A DNA stretch of 16,764 bases. Origin: Candidatus Babeliales bacterium. Lineage in GTDB: Bacteria; Babelota; Babeliae; Babelales; JANWKD01. The notes below the pieces were generated by a model. That model searched no databases. It was not told the DNA's origin and was given only the letters and a program-made list of their open reading frames with translations. Made by a program: the position numbers and the translations under genes. Location: NCBI GenBank assembly GCA_025451595.1, contig JANWKD010000065.1:1-16764 (forward strand), given 5' to 3'. This document shows positions 1 through 7,298 of the stretch, piece by piece (positions within the stretch are counted from its first letter, which is position 1; each line of letters opens with the position of its first letter).

Positions 1-430
1 AGCCGGTTTTCAAATTATACAATCATTAATCGCAATTGGCGCCGGCAACTGGATCGGATTAGGAATCTCGCATTCAAAACAAAAATATTTCTACCTTCCG
101 ATGCAACATACTGATTTTATTTTTTCAATTATAGCGGAAGAAACAGGATTTATCGGAGCATCTATTTTAATTTTTTTATATGTGCTATTTCTTTATTTTG
201 GATTACGGATTGCATGGCAACTAAAAGATACGTTCAGTATTATACTGACTCTCGGATTTGTGTTACTAACAACATTGCAAGTCCTGATTAATTTAGCGGT
301 TACAACGGGACTTGTTCCTACCAAAGGCATAGGCCTTCCGTTTATTAGTTCAGGTAATTCTGCACTTATGATTAATTTATGCATGATCGGAATCATTATT
401 AATTGCGTACATAACTATCGGTCAATCTAG
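1..430 (+). CDS. ftsW: Cell-division lipid II polymerase FtsW, C-terminal part (5' end outside window)
   Basis: This is the last 142 residues of a SEDS-family protein; reading is open from base 2 and the start lies before the window. FtsW polymerises lipid II into septal peptidoglycan in the inner membrane with its partner class B PBP. The visible part begins with the conserved loop containing QKYFYLP, then HTDFIFSIIAEETGFIG, followed by three hydrophobic helices. GLVPTKGIGLPFIS sits between the last two. The order QK-x-FYLP-x-x-HTDFIF fits FtsW better than RodA. The usual YGGSS after PFIS reads SGNSA here, a divergence in an otherwise conserved loop. The stop (TAG) overlaps the end of the convergent LigD polymerase gene by 9 bp. 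FtsW versus another SEDS paralogue cannot be fully settled without the N-terminus. Confidence 0.93.
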   Translation, partial: AGFQIIQSLIAIGAGNWIGLGISHSKQKYFYLPMQHTDFIFSIIAEETGFIGASILIFLYVLFLYFGLRIAWQLKDTFSIILTLGFVLLTTLQVLINLAVTTGLVPTKGIGLPFISSGNSALMINLCMIGIIINCVHNYRSI

Positions 431-1342
431 TTTTTTGAATTGTTGTTTCAATCGAGCTATTGATTGCTTATGCTTCATCATCTGTTCCCAAGGATCGCCT
501 TCTTTGTCTAATTTTTCAAAAATAGTATGGATCGTATATTGAGTAGACTTTAATTGTTTGTCAAATGCCTCGTCCCAGGAAATTGGTGTCGCAACAGGTG
601 CATTTTCTTTTGCACGTACCGCATACGGCACTACCGCAGTAGCAGAATAGGCATTGCGCAAATAATCAATAAACACCCTATTACCACGCTTATCAATACG
701 CAACTCAGTTGTTAACTTTTTAGGGTATGTAATTGCTAAATATTGAGCAACTTTCTGTGCACATTCACGCACTTCATCAAACGTATGAATAGCCCGTAAT
801 GGTATGACGATATGCAATCCGCGTGAACCAGTCGTATTAACAAATGAGTTAATGTTGAAATCATCAAGAAGCTTTTTGATTTTATCGGCAGCAAATTGAA
901 CTTTTTTAAAATCATCATCAGAAGGATCTAAATCAAAAATCATACGATCAGGATAATGCAATGAGGTTGCTTTACTCAGCCACATATGAGGAGTAATGCA
1001 GGCCTGACTTGCAAGGTATACAAGAGTAGCCGCGTTATCTAAAGTCACATAACGTACTTTTTTATTTTCTTTAGTCGCAACGGTTTTCGTTTTAATCCAT
1101 TCGGGAAAATAGTCTGGCGCATCTTTGTGGTAAAAGCTTTCTCCTTTAATGCCATCAGGATAACGCAACATAGTGACGAGATGATTTTTAGAATAATGTA
1201 GTAACAAAGGTGCAATCGCACTATAATAATCTATCAAATCACCCTTTGTTATTTTCGATTTGGGAAAAAAAATTTTATCGATATTTGATACATCAAATTG
1301 ATAACGTCCAATTCGTATAGTTCGCGTTTCTTTTGTTACCAT
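422..1342 (-). CDS. ligD-pol: Stand-alone LigD polymerase domain (archaeo-eukaryotic primase superfamily)
   Basis: This 306-residue protein matches the polymerase/primase module of bacterial LigD, which adds nucleotides at double-strand breaks during non-homologous end joining. The catalytic signature is complete: FDLDPS at about 136-141 (metal ligands D137 and D139), TGSRGLHIVIPL at 171-182 (H177), and FIDYLRN at 224-230 (third acidic residue D226). Length equals one PolDom, with no ligase or phosphoesterase domain fused. It starts 9 bases after the phosphoesterase gene ends, so the two are almost certainly cotranscribed and perhaps translationally coupled; the ribosome-binding sequence before its ATG is only a weak A-rich stretch. 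Its last codons overlap the end of ftsW on the opposite strand. Function as an NHEJ polymerase is inferred from the family; a partner ligase is not in view. Confidence 0.93.
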   Translation of the reverse strand: MVTKETRTIRIGRYQFDVSNIDKIFFPKSKITKGDLIDYYSAIAPLLLHYSKNHLVTMLRYPDGIKGESFYHKDAPDYFPEWIKTKTVATKENKKVRYVTLDNAATLVYLASQACITPHMWLSKATSLHYPDRMIFDLDPSDDDFKKVQFAADKIKKLLDDFNINSFVNTTGSRGLHIVIPLRAIHTFDEVRECAQKVAQYLAITYPKKLTTELRIDKRGNRVFIDYLRNAYSATAVVPYAVRAKENAPVATPISWDEAFDKQLKSTQYTIHTIFEKLDKEGDPWEQMMKHKQSIARLKQQFKKLD

Positions 1343-1351
1343 AATCTTTTT

Positions 1352-2017
1352 TCATTTTTTTACGGCTTTTTGCCCATCCTTTTTGATCTGAGTCATCGTC
1401 CGATTGGTCAATGCTGATTTGTTTTGCCTACTGGTAGGTTTTTTGCGGGCACTCGCATACTCATCATCCATTTTAATCAAAAGCCAATTTTTTTTATTGT
1501 TTTTATAATTCGTTCTGACCAAAACATACCCACCCTTTATTTTCTGTCCATCAAACCATACTTCTATTTGGCCATTTTTCATACTCTTTTTCATGGGCAC
1601 CAATTTGCCATCTTTTTCTTTAATATTTTTGTAAATGCCAAAATCCCAAATCATAACAGTTCCTGCACCATATAAAGGCTCTGGTATTACACCTTCAAAA
1701 TCAGCGTATTCGTATGGATGCGGCTCAGTCTCAACGGCCAAGTGCTTTTCAGCTGGATTCAATGAGGGACCCTTTGGTATCGCCCAAGACATTAAAACAC
1801 CATCTATTTCCAAACGAAGATCATAATGCAAATGAGAAGCAGCATGTTTGTGAATAACAAATATTGGTTCATGCTTTTTACTACTTTTTTTTGAGCTCTT
1901 TGGCTCAGGAGTTATAGCAAAATCCCGCTTTTCATGGTACTTCTTTAGATAATGTATCTTGGACAAGCTCATGCAAACAATTCCCATAAATAAGCAACTC
2001 ATTAATCTCTTTTTCAT
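1352..2017 (-). CDS. ligD-pe: Stand-alone LigD 3'-phosphoesterase domain with an N-terminal hydrophobic extension
   Basis: The 221-residue product matches the LigD 3'-phosphoesterase module, which trims 3'-phosphates and 3'-ribonucleotides from DNA ends. The family block KHAASHLHYDLRLEIDG is present, followed by SWAIPKGPS and HPYEYADFEG. By alignment to the Pseudomonas enzyme, the catalytic and metal residues correspond to H58, H64, D66, R68, H100 and Y104 here, all conserved. The normal family start (LKKYHEKRDF) is preceded by about 22 extra residues, basic then hydrophobic, resembling a signal peptide or membrane anchor. I chose ATG at 2015-2017 because AGAAGGGGGG lies 7 bases upstream; the ATG at 2021-2023 is too close to that sequence. 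An internal ATG giving MSLSKIHYLKK would yield a cytoplasmic form. First gene of a two-gene unit with the polymerase module. Confidence 0.9.
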   Translation of the reverse strand: MKKRLMSCLFMGIVCMSLSKIHYLKKYHEKRDFAITPEPKSSKKSSKKHEPIFVIHKHAASHLHYDLRLEIDGVLMSWAIPKGPSLNPAEKHLAVETEPHPYEYADFEGVIPEPLYGAGTVMIWDFGIYKNIKEKDGKLVPMKKSMKNGQIEVWFDGQKIKGGYVLVRTNYKNNKKNWLLIKMDDEYASARKKPTSRQNKSALTNRTMTQIKKDGQKAVKK

Positions 2018-2126
2018 TAACATTCCCCCCTTCTATTCCTACTCTATCTACTACTCATATTTCAATATTCTATTGTGTTTCTTATACTAAAATCTTTATA
2101 CTAAATATAAGTAGTTATCATAAAAT

Positions 2127-2157
2127 GGCCTGGGACTATCACTATACTCCCCAGACC
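2127..2157. other. Imperfect GC-rich hairpin in the divergent intergenic region 2018-2206
   Basis: GGcCTGGG pairs with CCCAGaCC (one mismatch) around a 15-base loop. It stands out as GC-rich in an AT-rich spacer and would lie in the leader of the cysteine-rich gene at 2207. No T-run follows, so a terminator is unlikely. The spacer also carries TTATACTAAA twice (2082-2091 and 2097-2106), possible -10 sequences, but I cannot assign a convincing -35. Confidence 0.3.
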
Positions 2158-2206
2158 TCTTCAAGACTGACGTATTAAACCCAAATAAGAAAAAAAAGGA
2201 GTGTCA

Positions 2207-2536
2207 ATGAACTTAAAGTATGTCTTAATAACCCTAACTATTATATGGGCGCACACCTCTACTCAATTATTTGCCCCTTCTATGAGATATGTAGAAAAAA
2301 CAGCTTGTGAAAACGAAGAAGATTGCAAAGATATGAATAATTCGTGTCAATGCTACTGTTCGGTAAAATGCGGATATCGCGATAAAGATCAAGACAAAGA
2401 TAATCCAGTATATGTTGAAAAAGGAATCCAAATAGGCAACGAATTGGTTCATTGTTTTTGCAAGCAAGACGATCTCGATGACGTACAAATAGGCGTTTGC
2501 GTTGACGGTAAAATATCCCCACGAAGAATGAAATAA
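2207..2536 (+). CDS. Small secreted cysteine-rich protein, unknown function
   Basis: I do not recognise this 109-residue protein. Residues 1 to about 23 form a hydrophobic signal peptide (MNLKYVLITLTIIW...). The mature part holds nine cysteines: C34, C40, C47, C49, C51, C55, C83, C85 and C98, with the tight cluster CQCYCSVKC in the middle. An acidic Asp/Lys stretch separates the two clusters. Exported cysteine-rich proteins of this size usually fold around disulfides or bind metal; which applies here is not visible. The start is ATG 2207 rather than GTG 2201, because AAAGGAG ends 5 bases before this ATG and would overlap the GTG. It diverges from the LigD unit. Role as a host-directed or envelope protein is inference only. 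Confidence 0.8.
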   Translation: MNLKYVLITLTIIWAHTSTQLFAPSMRYVEKTACENEEDCKDMNNSCQCYCSVKCGYRDKDQDKDNPVYVEKGIQIGNELVHCFCKQDDLDDVQIGVCVDGKISPRRMK

Positions 2537-2572
2537 ATCGAATTAACAGTTTTATAGTGTATCTTATTTGAT

Positions 2573-2592
2573 GGAATAATAAAATTTATTCC
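2573..2592 (+). terminator. Weak AT-rich hairpin after the cysteine-rich gene
   Basis: GGAATAA and TTATTCC form a perfect 7-bp stem with a 6-base loop, followed by AATTTTATCTTTTT. Position 37 bases after the stop suits a terminator, but the stem is AT-rich and would be weak. Confidence 0.4.
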
Positions 2593-2655
2593 AATTTTAT
2601 CTTTTTCATTATAGTCTACTCTACGATTACTGCATTAAAAAACCGAGGAGCCTAT

Positions 2656-3237
2656 ATGAAAAAAAGAATTGGTATTCTATTATTATCAATAAGTTTATCT
2701 CAAGCCATGAATCAAACTACTCATAATCATGAACTTGCAGATAAAGCCGAAAATGATATGAATAAACCGACTTGCATGCTTAGATATATTGAAATAGCAC
2801 GACAAGGAAAATGGCTTAATGATTTTAGCAAAACCGCCATTGTTAACTATAAAAAGATAACAAAAATAATTACGGTTGATCAATGTACGAGAGAAATAAT
2901 AGCATTAAATAGAGACGATGATATTTTTGAAATGCAGGGTAACTTAGCCAGCGAGCACAGTGCTGCATTATTAGCAAAAATTGAGAGTGGTAATTATATT
3001 TATAATCCACATGGATTTCGCTATATGACGGGTTTTACCGGCATGATTTTATTTGGCACTAAAGAGACTGAAAAAGCAATGGCTGCTATTAATGAAAATT
3101 ATAATATATTTTTAAAGCGAAATAACGATAACATTGATGAATATACACGCAGGTGGGCTGCTAAAGAAATTAAAAATGCCCTTGAATATTACATGCTTTA
3201 TAATATCAAACATAATGAGGATACGATAAGACCGTAA
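2656..3237 (+). CDS. Secreted protein of unknown function
   Basis: I do not recognise this 193-residue protein. It begins with a clear signal peptide (MKKRIGILLLSISLSQA, likely cleaved after A17 with Met at +1). The mature part is mixed alpha/beta in appearance and moderately charged, with two cysteines (TCML and QCTR) and an aromatic and Gly patch near 115-130 (NPHGFRYMTGFTGMILFG). The C-terminal third looks helical. There is a strong ribosome-binding site, GAGGAG, 5 bases before the ATG. It lies in a series of same-strand genes that all encode signal-peptide proteins but has more than 100 bases on either side, so it is probably its own transcription unit. No catalytic motif was found. Confidence 0.8.
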   Translation: MKKRIGILLLSISLSQAMNQTTHNHELADKAENDMNKPTCMLRYIEIARQGKWLNDFSKTAIVNYKKITKIITVDQCTREIIALNRDDDIFEMQGNLASEHSAALLAKIESGNYIYNPHGFRYMTGFTGMILFGTKETEKAMAAINENYNIFLKRNNDNIDEYTRRWAAKEIKNALEYYMLYNIKHNEDTIRP

Positions 3238-3315
3238 CATTCATTTCCGTATTGCAAATTTATTTACAGCAAAACAATTTCAACCAGAAAACAATTGGCT
3301 TAATAAATAAGAAAT

Positions 3316-3342
3316 TTGTTTTTTTTGTATTTTGCATATACT
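3316..3342 (+). promoter_or_regulatory. Candidate promoter for the HAD-like gene
   Basis: TATACT (3337-3342) is a good -10 sequence 47 bases before the start codon at 3390. The best -35 in range is TTGTTT (3316-3321), but the 15-base spacing is short, so the -35 assignment is weak. Confidence 0.3.
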
Positions 3343-3389
3343 ATTAACTATAACAAATCCAATTTTTAACCAATCAAATGGAGAATCTT

Positions 3390-4283
3390 ATGGTTAATCA
3401 TATTACCTTAATGGCATTATTTGGTATAGCCGGATTGACTGCTGCTGACCTTAAAAAACCTACCATCACACCTGAAACTGCCGTTATAGTGGCTGATCTT
3501 AAAAATAATGTTTTAAAACATGACCTGCTTGGCAATTTAGCCCGAGGCGCAAGGATAGCTGTTCGAGTAATAAAAGATTTAGCACTCGATCCAGAATTTT
3601 CTCGTCCCTATCCGGGACGATTTGATCCATACCTGTCTAACCGGTTTAAAAGATGGGGAACAATCCATGCAATCCTTAGAGACCGGAAAGAGATCGATAA
3701 GGAAACGCAAGGCGGCGAAGGTCTCATTTTCAAACTGACCGAGAAGCATCCTTATTTAAAAAAATATGAAACAGAAATGCTTGAAATTAATTATGCTCAT
3801 AACCCAAATCCGAGTATAGTAAGTCTCTTAAATAAGAAATTGGGCAACTATCAAAAAATCTTTTTTACCAATGCCGCAACTCAAACAGTTCAAACGTGGC
3901 AGCAACGGTATCCAGAGCTATTGAAAGATGCAGAAATAGCATATCCAACCGTGGATAGAAGAAATCTTAAAACAGGAAAAGGAAATCCATTTATCTTTAA
4001 CAACATCAAACAGAAATTATATGGAACCGACATTGTACCAACTATCTCTGAATTAAAGCATGCGCAAATACCTGAAGATATAATTCAAGGTGGTAAAAAA
4101 ATTGTTATGATTGCAAATGAAGATAAAATAAAAGCAGCTATCAAAGCTGGTTTGCCCATAATAGCATCATATGCATATAGTAGTTCATCAGATATTGGTA
4201 AAATACGCGATAGATTAACCCCTGAATGGTTCCGTATGTGGCGTTTAAAACGGTCATTGAGCTCACAAGGCGTCAAATGGTAA
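3390..4283 (+). CDS. Secreted HAD-like protein with degenerate catalytic motifs
   Basis: This 297-residue protein carries a signal peptide (MVNHITLMALFGIAGLTAA) and then a layout resembling haloacid dehalogenase superfamily hydrolases. VIVADLKNNVL at 32-42 looks like motif I, with only the first Asp (D36) kept where DxDx(T/V) is expected. KIFFTNAA at 156-163 looks like motif II (T160, N161). TGKGNPFIF at 195-203 could supply the motif III lysine. KIVMIANEDKIKAAIKAG at 237-254 matches motif IV in spacing, but the usual Asp pair is Ile-Ala. A helical cap-like region would be 85-150. If the fold is right, it is probably not a standard phosphatase. Start ATG 3390 is preferred over ATG 3378 because GGAG lies 6 bases upstream of it. 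A strong terminator follows. The fold assignment is by eye. Confidence 0.72.
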   Translation: MVNHITLMALFGIAGLTAADLKKPTITPETAVIVADLKNNVLKHDLLGNLARGARIAVRVIKDLALDPEFSRPYPGRFDPYLSNRFKRWGTIHAILRDRKEIDKETQGGEGLIFKLTEKHPYLKKYETEMLEINYAHNPNPSIVSLLNKKLGNYQKIFFTNAATQTVQTWQQRYPELLKDAEIAYPTVDRRNLKTGKGNPFIFNNIKQKLYGTDIVPTISELKHAQIPEDIIQGGKKIVMIANEDKIKAAIKAGLPIIASYAYSSSSDIGKIRDRLTPEWFRMWRLKRSLSSQGVKW

Positions 4284-4312
4284 TTTAAGTTATTTGTTAT
4301 AATCAATAAAAT

Positions 4313-4354
4313 AAGCGCGGTTCTTTAACTCAAAGGCCGCGCTTCTCTTTTTTT
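4313..4354 (+). terminator. Strong intrinsic terminator of the HAD-like gene
   Basis: AAGCGCGG (4313-4320) pairs perfectly with CCGCGCTT (4337-4344), followed by CTCTTTTTTT. It sits 29 bases after the stop and isolates the downstream ankyrin-like gene. Confidence 0.9.
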
Positions 4355-4376
4355 AAAGATGAAGGAAATTTTCTTC

Positions 4377-4405
4377 TTGACTAAATTTTAATAGTTTTTT
4401 ATAAC
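4377..4405 (+). promoter_or_regulatory. Sigma-70-type promoter of the ankyrin-like gene
   Basis: TTGACT (4377-4382) and TATAAC (4400-4405) are separated by exactly 17 bases, each hexamer matching the housekeeping consensus at 5 of 6 positions. Predicted transcription start is near 4412, giving a leader of about 27 bases. Confidence 0.75.
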
Positions 4406-4438
4406 AGTAAGCACAATAATATATAAATAGAGAGTATA

Positions 4439-5020
4439 ATGAACAACAAGCTATTCTTTTGTTTCGTGGTATCGATTATCATCCTTTCCTTGCAAGCCAT
4501 GGAAAATTCCCAAAAAACATATCGCAGGAATAAAAATGGTCAAAATATTTTGCATCTAGCTGCTTTATCAGCAAATAAACCTATTGAAAATGAAATTGAT
4601 TTAACCTGTGCTAAAAACGTATTGCATTATATTGATTATAATAATGTACTACTCAGGGAAAAAGATGCTTTTAATAAAACACCTCTTGATTATGCTGAAA
4701 AAAATAAGAAACATTTTCCCTATACTTATAATGTTATATTAGCAGCACAACTTGAACAAGATATATACGATGCATTCGCTCCACTGAATAATACAGATGA
4801 AGAATTCGATCTGGCCGAGGGAATAATCACCTTGAATCTATTTAATGTTTCAAAGGTAATGAAAGCACGCAAAACATTAAAAGAATACCGATCATGTCCC
4901 CCTGCGAAACTAAATATCAGCGCTCATGATTTGGCCATGACGTCCCCTGCCCTCGAAACACGCAGCTTATTACTATCCAATAAAGCCTCAAAACCTATTG
5001 TTCAACAAAATTCAGAATAA
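4439..5020 (+). CDS. Secreted ankyrin-repeat-like protein
   Basis: The 193-residue product has a signal peptide (MNNKLFFCFVVSIIILSLQA, cleavage after A20 leaving Met at +1). Two ankyrin-like units follow. The first is NKNGQNILHLAALSANK at about 31-47, matching the xxGxTxLHLAA hallmark. The second, near 73-89, is LREKDAFNKTPLDYAEKN, matching D-x-x-x-x-TPLxxA. The hairpin and second helix between them are irregular, so these are probably the remains of, or a divergent form of, a short ankyrin stack. Residues 100-193 show no motif I recognise. Ankyrin proteins exported by host-associated bacteria often bind host proteins; that role is inference here. It has its own promoter upstream and a hairpin terminator after it. 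Confidence 0.8.
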   Translation: MNNKLFFCFVVSIIILSLQAMENSQKTYRRNKNGQNILHLAALSANKPIENEIDLTCAKNVLHYIDYNNVLLREKDAFNKTPLDYAEKNKKHFPYTYNVILAAQLEQDIYDAFAPLNNTDEEFDLAEGIITLNLFNVSKVMKARKTLKEYRSCPPAKLNISAHDLAMTSPALETRSLLLSNKASKPIVQQNSE

Positions 5021-5042
5021 TCTTGAAACGTGTTAAAATAAC

Positions 5043-5074
5043 ATAAGCCACGAGTTTTTTAATCCGTGGCTTAT
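5043..5074. terminator. Bidirectional hairpin between convergent genes
   Basis: ATAAGCCACG (5043-5052) and CGTGGCTTAT (5065-5074) form a perfect 10-bp stem with a 12-base loop, between the stops at 5020 (+) and 5103 (-). T-tracts on either side are short, but placement between convergent ends supports shared termination. Confidence 0.75.
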
Positions 5075-5102
5075 CTATTAAATCGCTTTCAAAAAACGAC
5101 TG

Positions 5103-5618
5103 TTATCTTGGCCAAAATATAGCACCAGCTATAACAATTGCTCCGCATGCTCCTACGGCAACTGTGGTTTTCGGATTTTCCTTTAAAAGATTCTGAATCG
5201 ACTCAACCCGCGTCATTTTTTTAATCGCTGTAGGTTGTTCATCCTTTGACTTAGAATCATCATTTTGATGATCAGAATTGCCATCTTCTACCGCTCTTAT
5301 TGGTACCGGCAAGGGCTTAAGATTCCCTTGATCAGAAGAAGACTCACCCGCTGCATTCGTTGGTATAGCTTGCGGCACGTATTCTGTATCTTGCTTAACG
5401 GGAATAGCTATAGGTTGCTGAACCGTAGCTGGTATATTTTTTGTAGGCTGCTTTGGTTGAGCTAAAACTTTTCTTCGCTGTTTTAAATAAGCTGAGGCAG
5501 CATCTAGATCACTGAAGCCGCAACCATCGTCATTTCCCAATGTTTTTAGGTTTAAATCAGATGGCACATTGGCTTGTAATAAATTCCCACATAATAGTAA
5601 TACAATAAGTTTTTTCAT
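5103..5618 (-). CDS. Secreted Pro/Gln-rich protein with a C-terminal membrane segment
   Basis: I do not recognise this 171-residue protein. It has a signal peptide (MKKLIVLLLCGNLLQA), a short folded-looking part to about residue 53, then a low-complexity linker rich in Pro, Gln, Ser and Asp (about 54-130). A charged helix follows (TRVESIQNLLKENPK), then a C-terminal hydrophobic segment TVAVGACGAIVIAGAIFWP ending in one Arg. This arrangement predicts a protein anchored by its C-terminus with the rest outside the inner membrane. The gene begins 24 bases after pepA on the same strand with no terminator between, so it is probably cotranscribed with pepA. Whether the two are functionally linked is unknown. 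The upstream sequence GGATACGGAAAATAAAAC provides only a modest ribosome-binding site. Confidence 0.78.
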   Translation of the reverse strand: MKKLIVLLLCGNLLQANVPSDLNLKTLGNDDGCGFSDLDAASAYLKQRRKVLAQPKQPTKNIPATVQQPIAIPVKQDTEYVPQAIPTNAAGESSSDQGNLKPLPVPIRAVEDGNSDHQNDDSKSKDEQPTAIKKMTRVESIQNLLKENPKTTVAVGACGAIVIAGAIFWPR

Positions 5619-5642
5619 GTTTTATTTTCCGTATCCTTAAAA

Positions 5643-7154
5643 TTATTTCCAATTCATTGCTAATTCAACTAATAAGCGAAGACCATAACCGGTCGCTCCT
5701 ACGCCCAAATAACTAATATTTGGCACATCATACGCAACACCAGCAATATCTAAATGCGCAAACGGCACCTCATCGACAAAGTTTTGCAAAAAGAAGCCTG
5801 CAGTAATGGCACCGGCTTTAATGGTTTGACTACCAATATTGCAAATATCTGCGACTTCAGACTTTATCGCTGCTTTATAATCATTATCAAAAGGTAAGCG
5901 CCATACTCGATCACCTGATCGCTTGGAAGCAGCTTCTAACTGCTGTACAAGTCCATCATGCTGACTCATCATACCACTAAAGTAAGGCCCAAGCGCATAC
6001 GCACATGCACCAGTCAACGTTGCCAAATCAACAATAGCATCTAATTTATAATGCTTGACTGCATAAGAAAGCGCATCTGCCAAAATCAAACGACCTTCCG
6101 CATCAGTATTTTTAACTTCTGCTGTTTTTCCATTATAAAAACGAATAATATCACCAGGTTTAGTAGCTTTACCACTTGGCATATTTTCCGAAAGTGGCGT
6201 TATGGCTACAATATTAATATTTGGATTTAATTGCGCCAATACTTCCATTGCACCATTGACTGCAGCTGCACCCGACATATCTTCTTTCATCGTTTCCATA
6301 GCTGCTGCTGGCTTAATACTCAATCCACCTGAATCGAAAGTTATCCCTTTACCCACAAATGCAACGGTTGGCGCTGATTTTTCGGGCGCTTGATATTCTA
6401 AAATAACAAAACGGCAGTCAACTTCAGATCCAACGGATACGGCAGAAAGGCCTCCCATGCCCATGGCATTAACTTCTTGTTCGTTAAAGATAGTTGCCCT
6501 TAATCCAAAACGGTCTGCTATTTGCGTCGCTTTCTCAGCCAATTCTAGTGGCGTTAAATATTTTGCCGGCAAATCGATCCAATGACGAACTTTGTTGAGC
6601 GATTCCACAATTATAGTACCGCGCTTTAAGCCTTGTTCAATTTCCTTTTGTTGCGCATTATCTATAATGAGCTCCATTGACAGATTTTGATTGACTTTAC
6701 GATCTTTATTGGTAATAAAATCATCAAAACGATATGATGCCATCGATGCGACAATTGCAGTTTGCTCAGCCAAATATGCAGCATCCACGTCAAAAAACTG
6801 ATGATTTGGCAATCGCAATGCGACAGAATCCATCTTACGTTGCTGCATCATTTTAATTAAAGATCCTAATGCGCGACGATACGACTCTATTTCAATTTTT
6901 TTATCAGACTCTTTGCCAAGGACAATTAAAAAAAGCGTAAAAATAGTTTCTCCGTGCGCTAACGGAATAGCCAATGCATCGCCTACCTTGCCTGTAAAAT
7001 GCATTTGTTTCATATAGGTGGTCAACGCTGGAAACGCCGTCTGAGCAACTTCCAATAATGAATGCGGCATTGAAAAATCTTGCCGTAATAAATACGCAAT
7101 ACTTTGAGCCTTTGTGCTCAGTATTGCTTTATCCGATAATTGTATACGTACCAT
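5643..7154 (-). CDS. pepA: Leucyl aminopeptidase (cytosol aminopeptidase, M17 family)
   Basis: The 503-residue product has full family length and removes N-terminal residues from peptides in the cytoplasm using two divalent metal ions. The N-terminal macrodomain-like region (about 1-170) is divergent; the catalytic half is strongly conserved. Metal and catalytic residues match E. coli PepA almost number for number: K269 and D274 (VGKGITFDSGG), K281, D292 (EDMSGAAAV), and D351, E353 and R355 in the M17 signature NTDAEGR. There is no signal peptide, unlike most neighbours. The ribosome-binding site AAAGGA lies 8 bases before the ATG. It leads a likely two-gene unit with the secreted protein at 5103-5618. 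In an organism of this type it probably serves amino-acid salvage from imported peptides; that is inference. Confidence 0.97.
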   Translation of the reverse strand: MVRIQLSDKAILSTKAQSIAYLLRQDFSMPHSLLEVAQTAFPALTTYMKQMHFTGKVGDALAIPLAHGETIFTLFLIVLGKESDKKIEIESYRRALGSLIKMMQQRKMDSVALRLPNHQFFDVDAAYLAEQTAIVASMASYRFDDFITNKDRKVNQNLSMELIIDNAQQKEIEQGLKRGTIIVESLNKVRHWIDLPAKYLTPLELAEKATQIADRFGLRATIFNEQEVNAMGMGGLSAVSVGSEVDCRFVILEYQAPEKSAPTVAFVGKGITFDSGGLSIKPAAAMETMKEDMSGAAAVNGAMEVLAQLNPNINIVAITPLSENMPSGKATKPGDIIRFYNGKTAEVKNTDAEGRLILADALSYAVKHYKLDAIVDLATLTGACAYALGPYFSGMMSQHDGLVQQLEAASKRSGDRVWRLPFDNDYKAAIKSEVADICNIGSQTIKAGAITAGFFLQNFVDEVPFAHLDIAGVAYDVPNISYLGVGATGYGLRLLVELAMNWK

Positions 7155-7240
7155 CTTTGGTCCTTTATGCTATTGCACAGTGAAGCGCGACACCCTACTT
7201 AAAAGCCAAGTTGTCGTCGCAAGTAGAATAAACCATAGGT

Positions 7241-7269
7241 AGTATACAAGAGAATTTTATAAAATTGTA
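7241..7269 (-). promoter_or_regulatory. Candidate promoter of pepA
   Basis: On the minus strand TATACT (7246-7241) lies 17 bases after TACAAT (7269-7264). The -10 is good, the -35 poor. It would give a leader of about 80 bases for pepA. Confidence 0.35.
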
Positions 7270-7274
7270 TGCGA

Positions 7275-7293
7275 ACAATAATTATTTTATTGT
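7275..7293 (-). terminator. Weak hairpin after the CxxC/HxxC gene
   Basis: ACAATAA and TTATTGT form a 7-bp stem around a 5-base loop, 6 bases past the stop at 7299. There is no T-run after it on the minus strand, so efficiency is doubtful; the pepA transcript may in part be fed from upstream. Confidence 0.3.
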
Positions 7294-7298
7294 ATTCC

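Noticed and set aside
7185..7226. Interleaved pairings in the pepA leader suggesting an RNA pseudoknot
   Set aside because: The first connecting loop would have zero bases and one stem needs a bulge, so the geometry is poor; no riboswitch consensus is visible.
7203..7232. AAGCCAAG and CAAGTAGAATAAA upstream of pepA, also found reverse-complemented upstream of the giant gene (15011-15027)
   Set aside because: The longest contiguous identity is 13 bases, expected by chance in an AT-rich window of this size, and the two copies have opposite orientation relative to their genes.
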